The position numbers and the translations under genes are program-made. From Streptomyces katrae (GTDB taxonomy: Bacteria; Actinomycetota; Actinomycetes; Streptomycetales; Streptomycetaceae), in the NCBI RefSeq assembly GCF_000717655.1, contig NZ_JNZY01000005.1:124001-188000 (forward strand): a stretch of DNA of 64,000 bases, given 5' to 3'. The notes under the pieces are model-generated. The model was not told the DNA's origin, did no database searches, and worked only from the letters and a program-made list of their open reading frames with translations. Shown one piece after another: positions 1-10,282 of the stretch. Position 1 is the stretch's first letter. Each line of letters begins with the position of its first letter.

Positions 1-828
1 GTACGAGATGCCGCTCACGGCGACCGCGATCGCCCAGGCGCGGGCGCGGGCCCAGGTCGCTTCGTCGAGGTCCAGGACGTTCCAGTAGGCCTGTCGGGCT
101 CGGGGCGGCAGGTCCCAGACGGTGGCGTGCTCGGCGTCGGGGAAGCCGACCGAGAGGGCTCCGAAGTCGATGACCGCGTGGAGCCTGCCCTCCCGGACCA
201 GGAGGTTGGTGGGCTTGAGGTCCCCGTGCAGCCACACGTGGGGCCCGGAAGGCTCGGGCAGCACGAGCGCGGTGCGCCACAGCCGTTCCAGCGCGCCGAT
301 GTCGAGCTCCGCACCCACGGTGGTGCGGCAGTCGTCGAGGGATCTGCCGAACCATTCGTCGCAGGCCTGCAGGCTGCCTCCGCGGTACCAGCTGAGGTCA
401 TCCGCCCGAGTCGCCCCCATGAGGTCGACGGCGTGGAGTTCCCGCACGACCGCCGCCAGGTCGGCTCCGAAGGCGGCCCAGTCCCGGACGGTGTCCGGGC
501 CTGCTTGGTCGCCGTCGAACCAGCGGTAGACGGACCAGACGAGCGGGAAGGCGTCGGTGGGCGTCCCGGCGTGGACGGGCTCGGGGACGGGACACGCGAG
601 CCGGGATGCCAGGCGAGGGAGCCACTCCTGTTCCTTGTGCACGGACCGGGCGTTTTCGGCGGTTCGCGGGAGTCGCACGACCAGGTCTTCGCCGAGCCGG
701 AACATGACGTTGTCCGTTCCCGCACCGGCCGGCGACAGAGGCAGGCCGGCCCACTCCGGGCGCTGCGCCTCCAGCAGCGTCCTGACGAGCGCCTGGTCGA
801 TCGGGACCTCATTGTGGTGAAGCGTCAC
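1..828 (-). CDS. Aminoglycoside phosphotransferase family protein (C-terminus cut by window edge)
   Basis: An APH/choline-kinase-fold phosphotransferase that would transfer phosphate from ATP to a small hydroxylated substrate. The frame runs from a GTG at 828 through the left edge without a stop. The Brenner-type catalytic motif HGDLKPTNLLV is visible, followed by the metal-binding segment VIDFGAL, and a nucleotide-loop region with FRLGEDLVVRLPR lies near the N-terminus. A GGAG lies about 11 nt before the GTG; an ATG at 812 is in another frame. Such genes are common orphan paralogues in streptomycetes, so the substrate (aminoglycoside or other) cannot be told. It is divergent from the methyltransferase at 917. 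Confidence 0.85.
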   Translation of the reverse strand, partial: MTLHHNEVPIDQALVRTLLEAQRPEWAGLPLSPAGAGTDNVMFRLGEDLVVRLPRTAENARSVHKEQEWLPRLASRLACPVPEPVHAGTPTDAFPLVWSVYRWFDGDQAGPDTVRDWAAFGADLAAVVRELHAVDLMGATRADDLSWYRGGSLQACDEWFGRSLDDCRTTVGAELDIGALERLWRTALVLPEPSGPHVWLHGDLKPTNLLVREGRLHAVIDFGALSVGFPDAEHATVWDLPPRARQAYWNVLDLDEATWARARAWAIAVAVSGISY

Positions 829-916
829 ATCCGCAGCTTCTCCGGTGGAGGGGACGGACGGCCAGTGATTTTCGTTCCAGGGTGCATTGTCAGTGGCGGC
901 TGACATGATCCCTGGC

Positions 917-1573
917 ATGTCTGATACCACCCGTGCCATTGCCGAGTACTGGGACGCGGCCGCGACTGCGTTCGACGACGAGCCGGATCACGGCCTGCGT
1001 CAGGAGCACACCCGCACCGCGTGGGCCCGGATCATGAAATCGTGGCTCCCCCTCGGGCCGGCCGATGTGCTCGATGTCGGCTGCGGTACCGGGTCGTTGT
1101 CGCTGCTGCTGGCCGAGGCCGGGCACCGGGTCACCGGCGTGGACCTGGCGCCCCGGATGGTGGAGCAGGCCGAGGCCAAGCTCACGGCCGCGGGCTTTGC
1201 GGGCCGGTTCCTCGTCGGTGACGCCGCCGCTCCGCCGACCGGGCAGGAGCGGTACGACGTCGTACTTTCACGGCACCTGCTGTGGACCCTGCCCGATCCC
1301 GAGGCCGCGCTGCGGGAGTGGGTCGCGCGCCTCGGCCCGGGAGGCCGGCTGGTGCTGGTCGAAGGACGGTGGCGTGAAGCGGGCCAGAGCGGCGTGCCGT
1401 ATGTCGCCGGAGCCGAGTCACTGCCCTGGAACGGCGGTATCGCCGCCGAGGACCTGGCCGCCGCCGTCCGTCCCCTCGTGTCCGGCCTGCGCATCGAGCC
1501 GCTCAGCGGCGACGCCGCACTGTGGGGCGGACCCGTGACCGACGAGAGGTACGCGCTGATCGCCCTGGCCTGA
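917..1573 (+). CDS. Class I SAM-dependent methyltransferase
   Basis: A small Rossmann-fold methyltransferase of about 218 residues. SAM-binding motif I reads VLDVGCGTGSLSLLLAEAG and is followed by the acidic loop GVDLAP; motif II lies near YDVVLSRHLLWTLPDPEAAL. The substrate is unknown. The start is uncertain: ATG at 917 begins the conserved-looking MSDTTRAIAEYWD segment, while an in-frame ATG at 905 and TTG at 887 would extend it. No strong ribosome site precedes any of them. It is divergent from the phosphotransferase and convergent with the Fur-like gene, with a hairpin between. Confidence 0.85.
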   Translation: MSDTTRAIAEYWDAAATAFDDEPDHGLRQEHTRTAWARIMKSWLPLGPADVLDVGCGTGSLSLLLAEAGHRVTGVDLAPRMVEQAEAKLTAAGFAGRFLVGDAAAPPTGQERYDVVLSRHLLWTLPDPEAALREWVARLGPGGRLVLVEGRWREAGQSGVPYVAGAESLPWNGGIAAEDLAAAVRPLVSGLRIEPLSGDAALWGGPVTDERYALIALA

Positions 1574-1584
1574 CTGAGGAGCCC

Positions 1585-1648
1585 AGGGGTGTCGTCGAAG
1601 TAGCGTCGTCCGCGTGAGCCGGCCAGACGGGAGTTCGACGACACCCCT
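1585..1648. terminator. 15-bp perfect inverted repeat between convergent genes
   Basis: AGGGGTGTCGTCGAA at 1585-1599 is exactly complementary to 1634-1648, with a 34-nt loop. The right arm runs into the stop codon of the Fur-like gene. Its position between convergent genes suggests a bidirectional terminator; the loop is longer than usual, so a protein-binding dyad is also possible. Confidence 0.55.
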
Positions 1649-2058
1649 TAGGCGCAGGAGGGGCACAGTCCGCGGTAGGTGACCTCGGCCTTGGACACCG
1701 TGAAGCCGAAGCGTTCCTCCGGCGGGAGGCCGGTGAGGGGATCCCCCGTGGGGTGGACGTCGCGGATGGTGCCGCAGCGGGAGCACACCAGGTGGTGGTG
1801 TGGGTGGTGCGCGTTGGGGTCGTACCGCTTGGCGCGGCCGTCCGTGGACAGCTCCACCACCTCGCCGAGGGCGACCAGTTCGCCCAAGGCGTTGTAGACG
1901 GTGGCCCGCGAGATCTCCGGCAGCCGCTCCACCGCACGCGCATGCACCTCGTCGGCCGTCAGGTGCACATGGTCCCCGTCGAGTACCTCGGCAACGACAC
2001 GCCGCTGGGAGGTCATCCGCCAGCCACGCCCACGCAGTCGTTCCAGCAGGTCACTCAT
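1648..2058 (-). CDS. Fur-family transcriptional regulator (PerR/CatR-like)
   Basis: A 136-residue Fur-family metalloregulator, divergent from katG. An N-terminal winged helix (RMTSQRRVVAEVL, then ISRATVYNALGELVALGEV) precedes the dimerisation and metal domain with HHPHHHLVCSRCG and a terminal CPSC, so both CxxC pairs of the structural zinc site are present. The start ATG at 2058 has GGGTGAA upstream. By analogy with the Fur homologues that control catalases in actinobacteria, it probably represses katG and itself and loses DNA binding when oxidised by peroxide. FurA-type partners usually lie upstream of and co-directional with katG; here the arrangement is divergent, which is more like CatR. 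Confidence 0.88.
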   Translation of the reverse strand: MSDLLERLRGRGWRMTSQRRVVAEVLDGDHVHLTADEVHARAVERLPEISRATVYNALGELVALGEVVELSTDGRAKRYDPNAHHPHHHLVCSRCGTIRDVHPTGDPLTGLPPEERFGFTVSKAEVTYRGLCPSCA

Positions 2059-2144
2059 GTCGGTTCACCCATTCAGGTTCGGTGGGACGCTCGGCGTTTG
2101 AAGAACGGTCCGGATCCCTATTGGTTATGGGTTTGGTGTGCTTC

Positions 2145-2172
2145 TTGACTTGGATTGTGTCCATCGTAGGAT
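2145..2172 (+). promoter_or_regulatory. Probable katG promoter with dyad in the spacer
   Basis: TTGACT (2145-2150) and TAGGAT (2167-2172) are separated by 16 bp, a good vegetative-type promoter. The spacer contains the dyad TGGA-ttgtg-TCCA, well placed for a repressor such as the divergent Fur-like protein. A GGAAGGA ribosome site lies at 2263-2269 before katG. Confidence 0.5.
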
Positions 2173-2250
2173 CGGTTCGGTCGGCAGCCAACCCTCACGA
2201 CAGCCGCGCCCGTACGCAGCTTCCGCCACCGCACTTCCTTAGCAGCGTGA

Positions 2251-4506
<2,256 letters not shown>

Positions 4507-4515
4507 TCGTGACGT

Positions 4516-4551
4516 CCGGGCCGGTCGGCCCTCACCGGCCGACCGGCCCGG
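4516..4551. terminator. Terminator hairpin after katG
   Basis: A perfect 13-bp stem (CCGGGCCGGTCGG at 4516-4528 with 4539-4551) around a 10-nt loop sits between the convergent katG and DUF6194 genes. Confidence 0.75.
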
Positions 4552-4566
4552 GCGTCCCCTTCCGTT

Positions 4567-5058
4567 TCACCCCTGCGGGCCTCCGTCGCCCGCCGCCGTG
4601 CCCGTGCGCCGATCGTGGCGCGCACGCGCCAGGCGGTGCGCGTGGCGCAGCAGTTCACGCAGGACCGTATCCGTGCGCCGGCCCGGATTCACCACGGCGA
4701 GCCAGCCGAGGGAGCCGTAGACCGGGTGCGCCTGCACGGTGTCCCCGGCACCGGGGTCGTCGTCGGTCGCCGGATCGCGCGGCGCACGGCCCGTCCGCCG
4801 GATGAACTCCTCCCTCCCGGCGGCGACGTTGACGCGGAACGTGTCCGGCCGGTCCAAGCGCGACGCCGCGTCGCCCGGACAGTCCTTCGTCACGATCGTC
4901 GCGAAGGGCTGGGCCGCTGCCGGGACGACGCCGTCGGGCGCGTGGTAGAAGAACGTGTCGCCCCAGCTGATCTCGGGCGACCCGTCGCCGGGCCCCGGCC
5001 TGACGGCCAGGACTCCCTCGAGGGCGCCCACGAAGTCGGTGATCTCGTCGATGGTCAT
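4567..5058 (-). CDS. DUF6194 family protein
   Basis: A 163-residue soluble protein with MTIDEITDFVGALEGV at the start, ISWGDTFFYHAPDGVVP, a central PFATIVTKDCPGD and a distal VYGSLGWLAVVNPG. These are features of the uncharacterised actinobacterial DUF6194 family. No catalytic residues can be assigned. Start ATG at 5058. It is divergent from the MerR-type regulator at 5122 across 63 bp, so the regulator probably controls it. The last about 20 residues are basic and low in complexity. Confidence 0.8.
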   Translation of the reverse strand: MTIDEITDFVGALEGVLAVRPGPGDGSPEISWGDTFFYHAPDGVVPAAAQPFATIVTKDCPGDAASRLDRPDTFRVNVAAGREEFIRRTGRAPRDPATDDDPGAGDTVQAHPVYGSLGWLAVVNPGRRTDTVLRELLRHAHRLARARHDRRTGTAAGDGGPQG

Positions 5059-5121
5059 GTCCGCAAGCGTTCCATTAAAGTGCTTGTGGAGACTTTGGCC
5101 GCAGTACGCGGGAGAAAATCG
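5059..5121. promoter_or_regulatory. Divergent promoter region with CAAGC/GCTTG dyad
   Basis: This short AT-richer spacer contains CAAGC and GCTTG arms separated by 13 nt, with an inner TT/AA match. A compact dyad inside a divergent promoter is the usual layout for a MerR-type operator. A GGAG at 5111 serves the GTG at 5122. Confidence 0.35.
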
Positions 5122-5868
5122 GTGCCAACCCTCAAATCGACGGTCATGCGGACGGTCGACGTCGCGCGGCGGGCCGGCTACTCCGTTCAGCAGATCCGCA
5201 ACCTCGAGCGCGACGGCGTGGTGCCGCCCGCGGCACGCACCGCTGCGGGCTACCGGGTCTACGGAGAGGTCCACCTGAACTCCGTACTGGCCTACCGCGC
5301 CCTGGCAGCCGGTACGGGCCCGGTGGAGGCCAAGCGGATCGTGCGCGCCGCTCACCAGGGCCCGACCGCTCGGCTGTTCGCCCTCCTCGACGCGGTACAC
5401 GCCCGACTCGACCGGGAACGTACGGATCTGGAGCTCGCCAGGGAGGCCGCCGGGGTGATCTCGGCCGAGCCGGTCTCCGACGTACGCCCGGCGGACGCGA
5501 TGGGCGTGTCCGAACTCGCAGCGGCCCTCGGGGTCCGCGCCTCGACCTTGCGGCACTGGGACGCGGAGGGGCTCGTCATCCCCGACAGGCTCTCGGGACG
5601 GGGGACGCGACGCTACTCGCCGGCGCAGGTCCGCGATGCCAGGATCGTCCACCAGCTGCGCAGCGCCGGGTACCGCATCGATCCGCTCCGCGCGCTGATG
5701 CCCCAGCTGCGGCGCGGGCACCGGTGGGAGACCGTGGAGGCGGCGCTGGCGGCCCGCGAGACGAGCATCGAGCTGCGCTCCCGTGCCCTTCTCGACGCCT
5801 CGGCCGCCCTCCGGGCCGTCATCGACGTCGCGGACCGGGCCGTCCCGGACCGGCCGACTTCGGCGTAG
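5122..5868 (+). CDS. MerR-family regulator with two MerR-type helix-turn-helix domains
   Basis: A 248-residue DNA-binding protein. The first MerR domain reads VDVARRAGYSVQQIRNLERD and then GYRVYGEVHLNSVLAYRAL. After a helical linker, a second MerR-like domain follows: MGVSELAAALGVRASTLRHW, with RRYSPAQVRDARIVHQL and a helical tail. Most MerR proteins have one such domain and an effector-binding or dimerising tail, so the duplication is unusual. GTG at 5122 is preferred because GGAG lies 7 nt upstream; ATG at 5146 lacks a ribosome site. No cysteine metal site is visible, so the inducer is unlikely to be a thiophilic metal. It probably regulates the divergent DUF6194 gene. Confidence 0.8.
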   Translation: MPTLKSTVMRTVDVARRAGYSVQQIRNLERDGVVPPAARTAAGYRVYGEVHLNSVLAYRALAAGTGPVEAKRIVRAAHQGPTARLFALLDAVHARLDRERTDLELAREAAGVISAEPVSDVRPADAMGVSELAAALGVRASTLRHWDAEGLVIPDRLSGRGTRRYSPAQVRDARIVHQLRSAGYRIDPLRALMPQLRRGHRWETVEAALAARETSIELRSRALLDASAALRAVIDVADRAVPDRPTSA

Positions 5869-6142
5869 CGCATCCGCGCGCCGTACGCCGTGCCGGGAAT
5901 TCGCCGTGCGGCGGGGGGAGACCATCTGGACCGGGCAGACTCTGCGGTGGCCTCCCTCACGAGTCCGGCCCCCCGCTCGCCCGCCCGCCTGTTACCGCCT
6001 CGCCCCGATTGTCCGCCGGGCCCGAGGGGCCCCGTGGATTCGCGGCGGTCAAACAGGGCCACCCCCGTGATCAAGGCTCTGCGGCTGTGTACTCTGAGCG
6101 AGCTTTCGAACCTGTTCAAGCGTGAACCGAAATGGGGGGCCG
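5869..6142. other. Intergenic region upstream of secreted repeat protein
   Basis: No convincing gene was found in these 274 bp. The stretch probably holds the promoter of the exported protein that follows. A short run GGGCCCGAGGGGCCC can form a hairpin near 6018-6032. The GGGGGG at 6133-6138 is the ribosome site used to set the next start. Confidence 0.4.
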
Positions 6143-7813
6143 GTGCGCAATCGCCGACTCGTAATGTCCGCTGCCGTCGTGGCAGCCAGTGTGGGTCTCA
6201 TACCGGGGGTGGCCCAGGCCGGGCCGGCCACGCCGGGCACCGCGGGCACGCACGGGGTGACCGTGCCCGACGTGGACCTGAACAAGGCCGCGGCGTCGAA
6301 CTTCACCACCTTCAAGAGCCCTGCCGAGCAGACGGTCCAGACCTCGTCCGCCGACAGGGCGAACGGCAAGGCCGCCGCCTCGCCGCAGGCGGAGGGCGTC
6401 ACGACGTCCGAGCCGACGGTCGGCCTGATCGCCAAGGGCACCAGCGCGCGCGGGATCAGCCTGGACGTCGCCGTCACGAGCGACCCGGGGACCGCGCTCT
6501 CGGTCAACGTCGCCTGGGGTGACGGCACCAGCGTGACGTTCGGCGCCAACGGGCCGACCAACTCGACCGAGACGCACTCCTACTCGGAGATCGGCTCGTA
6601 CACCGTCAAGGTCACGCTGTCGGACGGTTCGGGCGAGCGGGCCGTCAACCAGCTGCAGGTCGTGACGCCGGGCTCCGACTTCACGCCGTACGCGCCCACC
6701 CGTCTGCTGGACACCCGCGACGGCACGGGCGCGCCGAAGGGCAAGGTCGCTCCGTACGCCACCACGCGGGTCAAGATCTCCGGCAACGGCGCGATCCCCG
6801 CGGGTGTCACGGCCGTGGTCCTCAACGTCACCGCGACCAACACCACCAGCGGCGGCCACGTCACGGTCTTCCCCGAGGGCAGCGACCGTCCGACCACGTC
6901 GAACGTGAACTTCTCGGCCGGCCAGACCGTCCCGAACCTGGTGATCGTTCCGGTCAACAAGAACGGCTACGTCGACCTCTACAACGGCGGTTGGGAGCCG
7001 GTCGACCTGATCGCCGACATCACCGGCTACTTCACGCGCACCTCCTCCAGCGGCTACACCCCGCTGTCCCCCTCGCGCTTCCTCGACACGCGCGAGGGCC
7101 TCGGACAGGTCGCCGGCCAGGGCACCATCGGCGTCCAGATCACCGGCAAGGGCGGCATCCCGTACGGAGCCACGGCCGTCGCGCTGAACGTGACCGTCAC
7201 CAACCCGCGCGAGGACGGCCACCTGACGGTCTTCCCGAGCGGCGGGTCGGTCCCGACCACGTCCAACCTGAACTTCCGCGGCGGCCAGACCGTCGCCAAC
7301 TCGGTCATCGTGCCGGTGGGCCCCGACGGCTCGATCAAGGTCCGCAACGGCGCCTGGAAGGGCACCGACGTCATCGTCGACGTGGTCGGCTACTACAGCC
7401 CGGACAGCCAGGGCGCCTACCTGCCGTTCCTGCCGGAGCGGCTGCTCGACACCCGCGACCCCGCGGACTGGCCGTACGGCCAGCTGGAGGGCCAGGGCTA
7501 CATCTACATGCCGCTGTCCACCACGCGCCCGAGCAACACGGCGTACGTGCTGAACACCACGGTCACCAACCCCCGGGGCGACGGTTACCTCACGGTGTCC
7601 CCGGACCCGAACAGCCTGTACGACTACGACAACGGCTGGGCGGACTGGCCGACGCCGCCCAACTCCTCCAACCTGAACTGGAAGAAGGGCAACACCGTCC
7701 CGAACCTGGTCCAGGCGGGCATGGGCAACAACGGCATCGTCGACTTCTGGAACCGTGGCTGGGACCCCATCGACCTCGTGGTCGACATCTTCGGCGTCTA
7801 CCAGACGAACTGA
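6143..7813 (+). CDS. Secreted PKD-domain protein with three RLLDTR-type repeats
   Basis: A 556-residue exported protein of unknown role, probably acting outside the cell as an adhesive or wall-associated protein. GTG at 6143 is chosen because GGGGGG sits 4 nt upstream and gives a compact signal peptide (NRRLVMSAAVVAA to VAQA). A PKD-like beta domain (WGDGTSVTFGANGP, then HSYSEIGSYTVKVTLSDGSG) is followed by three related blocks of about 115-130 residues. These begin PTRLLDTRDGTG, PSRFLDTREGLG and PERLLDTRDPAD, and share AVVLNVT, TSNVNF and VPNLVIVPV. Such repeats occur in many secreted actinobacterial proteins; their fold has not been tied to a ligand to my knowledge. A strong terminator follows. 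Confidence 0.85.
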   Translation: MRNRRLVMSAAVVAASVGLIPGVAQAGPATPGTAGTHGVTVPDVDLNKAAASNFTTFKSPAEQTVQTSSADRANGKAAASPQAEGVTTSEPTVGLIAKGTSARGISLDVAVTSDPGTALSVNVAWGDGTSVTFGANGPTNSTETHSYSEIGSYTVKVTLSDGSGERAVNQLQVVTPGSDFTPYAPTRLLDTRDGTGAPKGKVAPYATTRVKISGNGAIPAGVTAVVLNVTATNTTSGGHVTVFPEGSDRPTTSNVNFSAGQTVPNLVIVPVNKNGYVDLYNGGWEPVDLIADITGYFTRTSSSGYTPLSPSRFLDTREGLGQVAGQGTIGVQITGKGGIPYGATAVALNVTVTNPREDGHLTVFPSGGSVPTTSNLNFRGGQTVANSVIVPVGPDGSIKVRNGAWKGTDVIVDVVGYYSPDSQGAYLPFLPERLLDTRDPADWPYGQLEGQGYIYMPLSTTRPSNTAYVLNTTVTNPRGDGYLTVSPDPNSLYDYDNGWADWPTPPNSSNLNWKKGNTVPNLVQAGMGNNGIVDFWNRGWDPIDLVVDIFGVYQTN

Positions 7814-7848
7814 TCCGGGGGAACCGATCCGCCGGCAGGTGTGAACCA

Positions 7849-7891
7849 CAGTGCCCCGGGAGACAGCCGTCGGCCGCCTCCCGGGGCACTG
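7849..7891. terminator. Terminator hairpin
   Basis: A perfect 14-bp stem, CAGTGCCCCGGGAG at 7849-7862 with 7878-7891, around a 15-nt loop, 35 nt after the stop of the secreted repeat protein. The rest of the 319-bp gap to the next intact gene holds only the possible transporter remnant at 7900-8036. Confidence 0.8.
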
Positions 7892-7899
7892 CACATGCC

Positions 7900-8036
7900 C
7901 GTCCCGGACGCGTCCGGTCCGGCCGGCGCCGTCTCCGGAGCGCGGGTGCGGGCGAGGAGGGCGCTGAGGAGCGTGCCCCGCAGGGCCACGGCCGCGGAGG
8001 CGATCCAGAACGAGCCATCGAGGCGCAAGCCTGACG
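7900..8036 (-). pseudogene. Possible C-terminal remnant of an MFS drug transporter
   Basis: The minus strand encodes GSFWIASAAVALRGTLLSALL followed by ARTRAPETAPAGPDASGTG. This reads like the last transmembrane helix and tail of a DHA2-type MFS exporter. No other part of such a protein precedes it and there is no start or ribosome site, so it looks like a stranded 3' fragment. The assignment rests on pattern resemblance only. Confidence 0.3.
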
Positions 8037-8132
8037 CCCCACAACTCACCTGCGCATGCGCCGTGTTGTCGCAGCCTGCCGGCCAGGGCGGGCCCTTGGA
8101 GTCGACGAAAGACCCGCCTCTAAGATGGGCCA

Positions 8133-8567
8133 ATGGCATCGATCAAGCAGTTCCAAGTCACCTTCGACTGCGCAGAACCTACGCGCGTCGCTCGTTTCTG
8201 GTCCGAGGTGTTGGGGTACGTCGCACCGCCGCCGGAGGGGTTCGCCACTTGGGAAGACTTCGATCGCGCCGTGCCGCCTGAGCAGCAGGGTCCGGCGTAC
8301 GCATCATGCGCCGATCCCACAGGCGTGGGCCCCCGGCTGTTCTTCCAGCGCGTCCCCGAAGGCAAGGTCGTCAAGAACCGGGTGCATCTTGACGTGCGGG
8401 TCGGCACGGGGCTCGTGGGTGAAGAGCGCCTGGCCGCACTCGAGGCCGCATGCGCACGGCTGATCCCCCTCGGCGCGGTACGCGGACAGCTGCTGCTTGC
8501 CGATGGCGTCAACGAGTCGTGCCTCTTGATGCAGGACATCGAGGGCAACGAGTTCTGCCTCGACTGA
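8133..8567 (+). CDS. VOC (glyoxalase-like) family protein
   Basis: A single-unit vicinal-oxygen-chelate protein of 144 residues. Paired beta-alpha-beta modules are recognisable: FQVTFDCAEPTRVARFWSEVLGY at the N-terminus, then a segment with RVPEGKVVKNRVHLDVRVG, ending MQDIEGNEFCLD with the usual D-x-E-G-N-E-F signature. The substrate is unknown; many paralogues confer resistance or act in secondary metabolism. It lies between two decayed transporter fragments. Confidence 0.85.
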   Translation: MASIKQFQVTFDCAEPTRVARFWSEVLGYVAPPPEGFATWEDFDRAVPPEQQGPAYASCADPTGVGPRLFFQRVPEGKVVKNRVHLDVRVGTGLVGEERLAALEAACARLIPLGAVRGQLLLADGVNESCLLMQDIEGNEFCLD

Positions 8568-8642
8568 GCGGCGGCGAACGCCGTCCCATTGGCGCCGACT
8601 CTCTGATCCGGAAGCACCCTTCGCCTGCCCCCGAGCAGGCAG

Positions 8643-8880
8643 CGGTCGTCCGTGATCCCCCTGGGCACGTACGCCTTGGAACGGCTGGCCCTGGGGCGGC
8701 TTCGGGCCGCGACGTTCGCAGTGCTGATGGGCCTGGCGCCGGCACTCGCGGCACTGGCGGGGTTCCTGGTGCGGGGCAGACGCTGTCGGCGCTGGAGTGC
8801 GCGGCCGTCGCGCTGGTGGTGGCGGCGAGCGCAGGCGCCGTCCGTACCGCGGTCCGCTCCGGGGCGCGGAGCGGGCACGA
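8643..8880 (+). pseudogene. Frameshifted remnant of an EamA/RhtA-type transporter
   Basis: Frame one (8643-8771) gives RSSVIPLGTYALERLALGRL and then RAATFAVLMGLAPALAALAG. After position 8772 the similarity continues in the next frame as GQTLSALECAAVALVVAASAG. Restoring one base between 8772 and 8773 rebuilds the SSVIPY...FGVLMSLEPAVAALAG...GQ.LS segment typical of the last helices of RhtA-like DMT exporters. Only about 75 C-terminal residues remain and there is no start, so this is a truncated, frameshifted pseudogene. Confidence 0.6.
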
Positions 8881-8938
8881 AGGTGTACGGCACGCACGGG
8901 ACCCCGCATCCGGCCCGTGGCGCCGACGGTGCTCCGCG

Positions 8939-10165
8939 TCATCCACCGGCCGTCGATCCCGAGGGAGCGGGCGCATGCTCGGGCCGGCTCCCCCGCACTC
9001 GCGAAGGCACGGGCGTCGTCGCGAGGTGGCGGGCCAGGGCCAGTGCGGCGAGCAGCGCCACGAGCAGGCACACGCCCCACCACCCAGCCCGGCCGTAGAT
9101 GCGCACTCCGAGCCAGGAACCCGCGCTGCCGCCCAGGTAGACACAGGTCATGTACGCGGTGTTCAGCCTGCCGCGGGCCTCGGGGCGCACGGCGAAGACC
9201 CGCGCCTGATTGGCGACCATGCCGGACTGCATCGCCAGGTCGAGCAGGAGCGTCCCGATCGCCAGGGCGGTGAACCCCGCCGGCCCGCCCGAGGCGCCGG
9301 CAGCGAGCACCACGGCGGAAAGGAGCACCCCGAGCAGGCAGACGAGGTTCACCGGGCCGGGCCCCCTGCGGTCCACCAGGCGTCCGGCGAGCGGCGTACA
9401 GAGCATGGTGGCGGCGCCGACCAGGGCGAGCATCCCGACCGCCTGGCCGCCCAAGCCGTAGGCCGGGCCGGTGAGAAGGAGCGCCAGACAGGTCCACACG
9501 GCCGAGAACCCGGCGAAGACAGAGGCCTGGTAGACGCAGGAGCGGCGCAGCTCGGGCTCGGCGCGCAGCAGGCGCAGCGGCTCGGTCAGCAGTGTCCGGT
9601 ACGGCTCGCGCGAGGGCGCGGCCGCGGCCGGTACCGTGGAGCCGAGGACGCCCGCCAGCAGCAGGACGACCATCCCGGCCACCAGGTAGGGGGCCCGCCA
9701 GCCCAGCCATTCGCCAAGCGTCCCGCTGAACGTGCGGGCCAGCAGCATGCCGCCGATGGACCCGCTCAGCAACGTGCCCATCACCGCCCCGCGGCGGTCG
9801 GCTGCCACGAGCCCGGCTGCCAGCGGGGCGATGACCTGCGCGGCCACGGTGGTGACCCCGATGAGGCCGCTGGCGGCGGCGAGGAGCGCCAGGGTGGGTG
9901 CGCAACCCGCGGCGAGCAGGCCCAGGCCGGTGAGGGCGAGCAGGGTGACGAGGAACGGGCGGTACGCAAGACGGTCGGCCAGCGGCACCAGCAGGAAGAT
10001 GCCGGCCGTGTAGCCGACTTGAGTGGCGGTCACCACGATGGAGGCGGCACCGGGAGAGGTGTGCAGACCGGCGGCGATCAGCGGGACGATCGCCTGCGGG
10101 AAGTAGAGGTTGCCCACGGCGACGGCGCAGGTCAGGGACAGGATCAGCACCATCCTGCGGTTCAT
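8939..10165 (-). CDS. MFS transporter (AraJ/NepI-like exporter)
   Basis: A 408-residue major-facilitator protein with about twelve hydrophobic helices. It starts MVLILSLTCAVAVGNLYFPQ, the N-terminal pattern of the AraJ/YfcJ-like DHA1 group. A motif-A-like loop PLADRLAYRPFL lies between helices 2 and 3, and a related loop AGRLVDRRGPG appears in the second half. It probably exports a small molecule by proton antiport. It is divergent from the ArsR-like regulator at 10283, which likely controls it. Confidence 0.9.
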   Translation of the reverse strand: MNRRMVLILSLTCAVAVGNLYFPQAIVPLIAAGLHTSPGAASIVVTATQVGYTAGIFLLVPLADRLAYRPFLVTLLALTGLGLLAAGCAPTLALLAAASGLIGVTTVAAQVIAPLAAGLVAADRRGAVMGTLLSGSIGGMLLARTFSGTLGEWLGWRAPYLVAGMVVLLLAGVLGSTVPAAAAPSREPYRTLLTEPLRLLRAEPELRRSCVYQASVFAGFSAVWTCLALLLTGPAYGLGGQAVGMLALVGAATMLCTPLAGRLVDRRGPGPVNLVCLLGVLLSAVVLAAGASGGPAGFTALAIGTLLLDLAMQSGMVANQARVFAVRPEARGRLNTAYMTCVYLGGSAGSWLGVRIYGRAGWWGVCLLVALLAALALARHLATTPVPSRVRGSRPEHAPAPSGSTAGG

Positions 10166-10282
10166 GTCAGTCCACCGGCCCGTCGTCGGGCGCGGCTGTG
10201 CACCGTGCAGGAGTCGTGTGTGTCATGTGCGGAAGTCCACGGCACCCGCGTTGCGCTGCCAATTGATGTAGCGTTCCGCTTA

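Noticed and set aside
127..903. Plus-strand frame opposite the aminoglycoside phosphotransferase
   Set aside because: The minus strand has the HGDLKPTN catalytic motif and a continuous domain. The plus frame has none.
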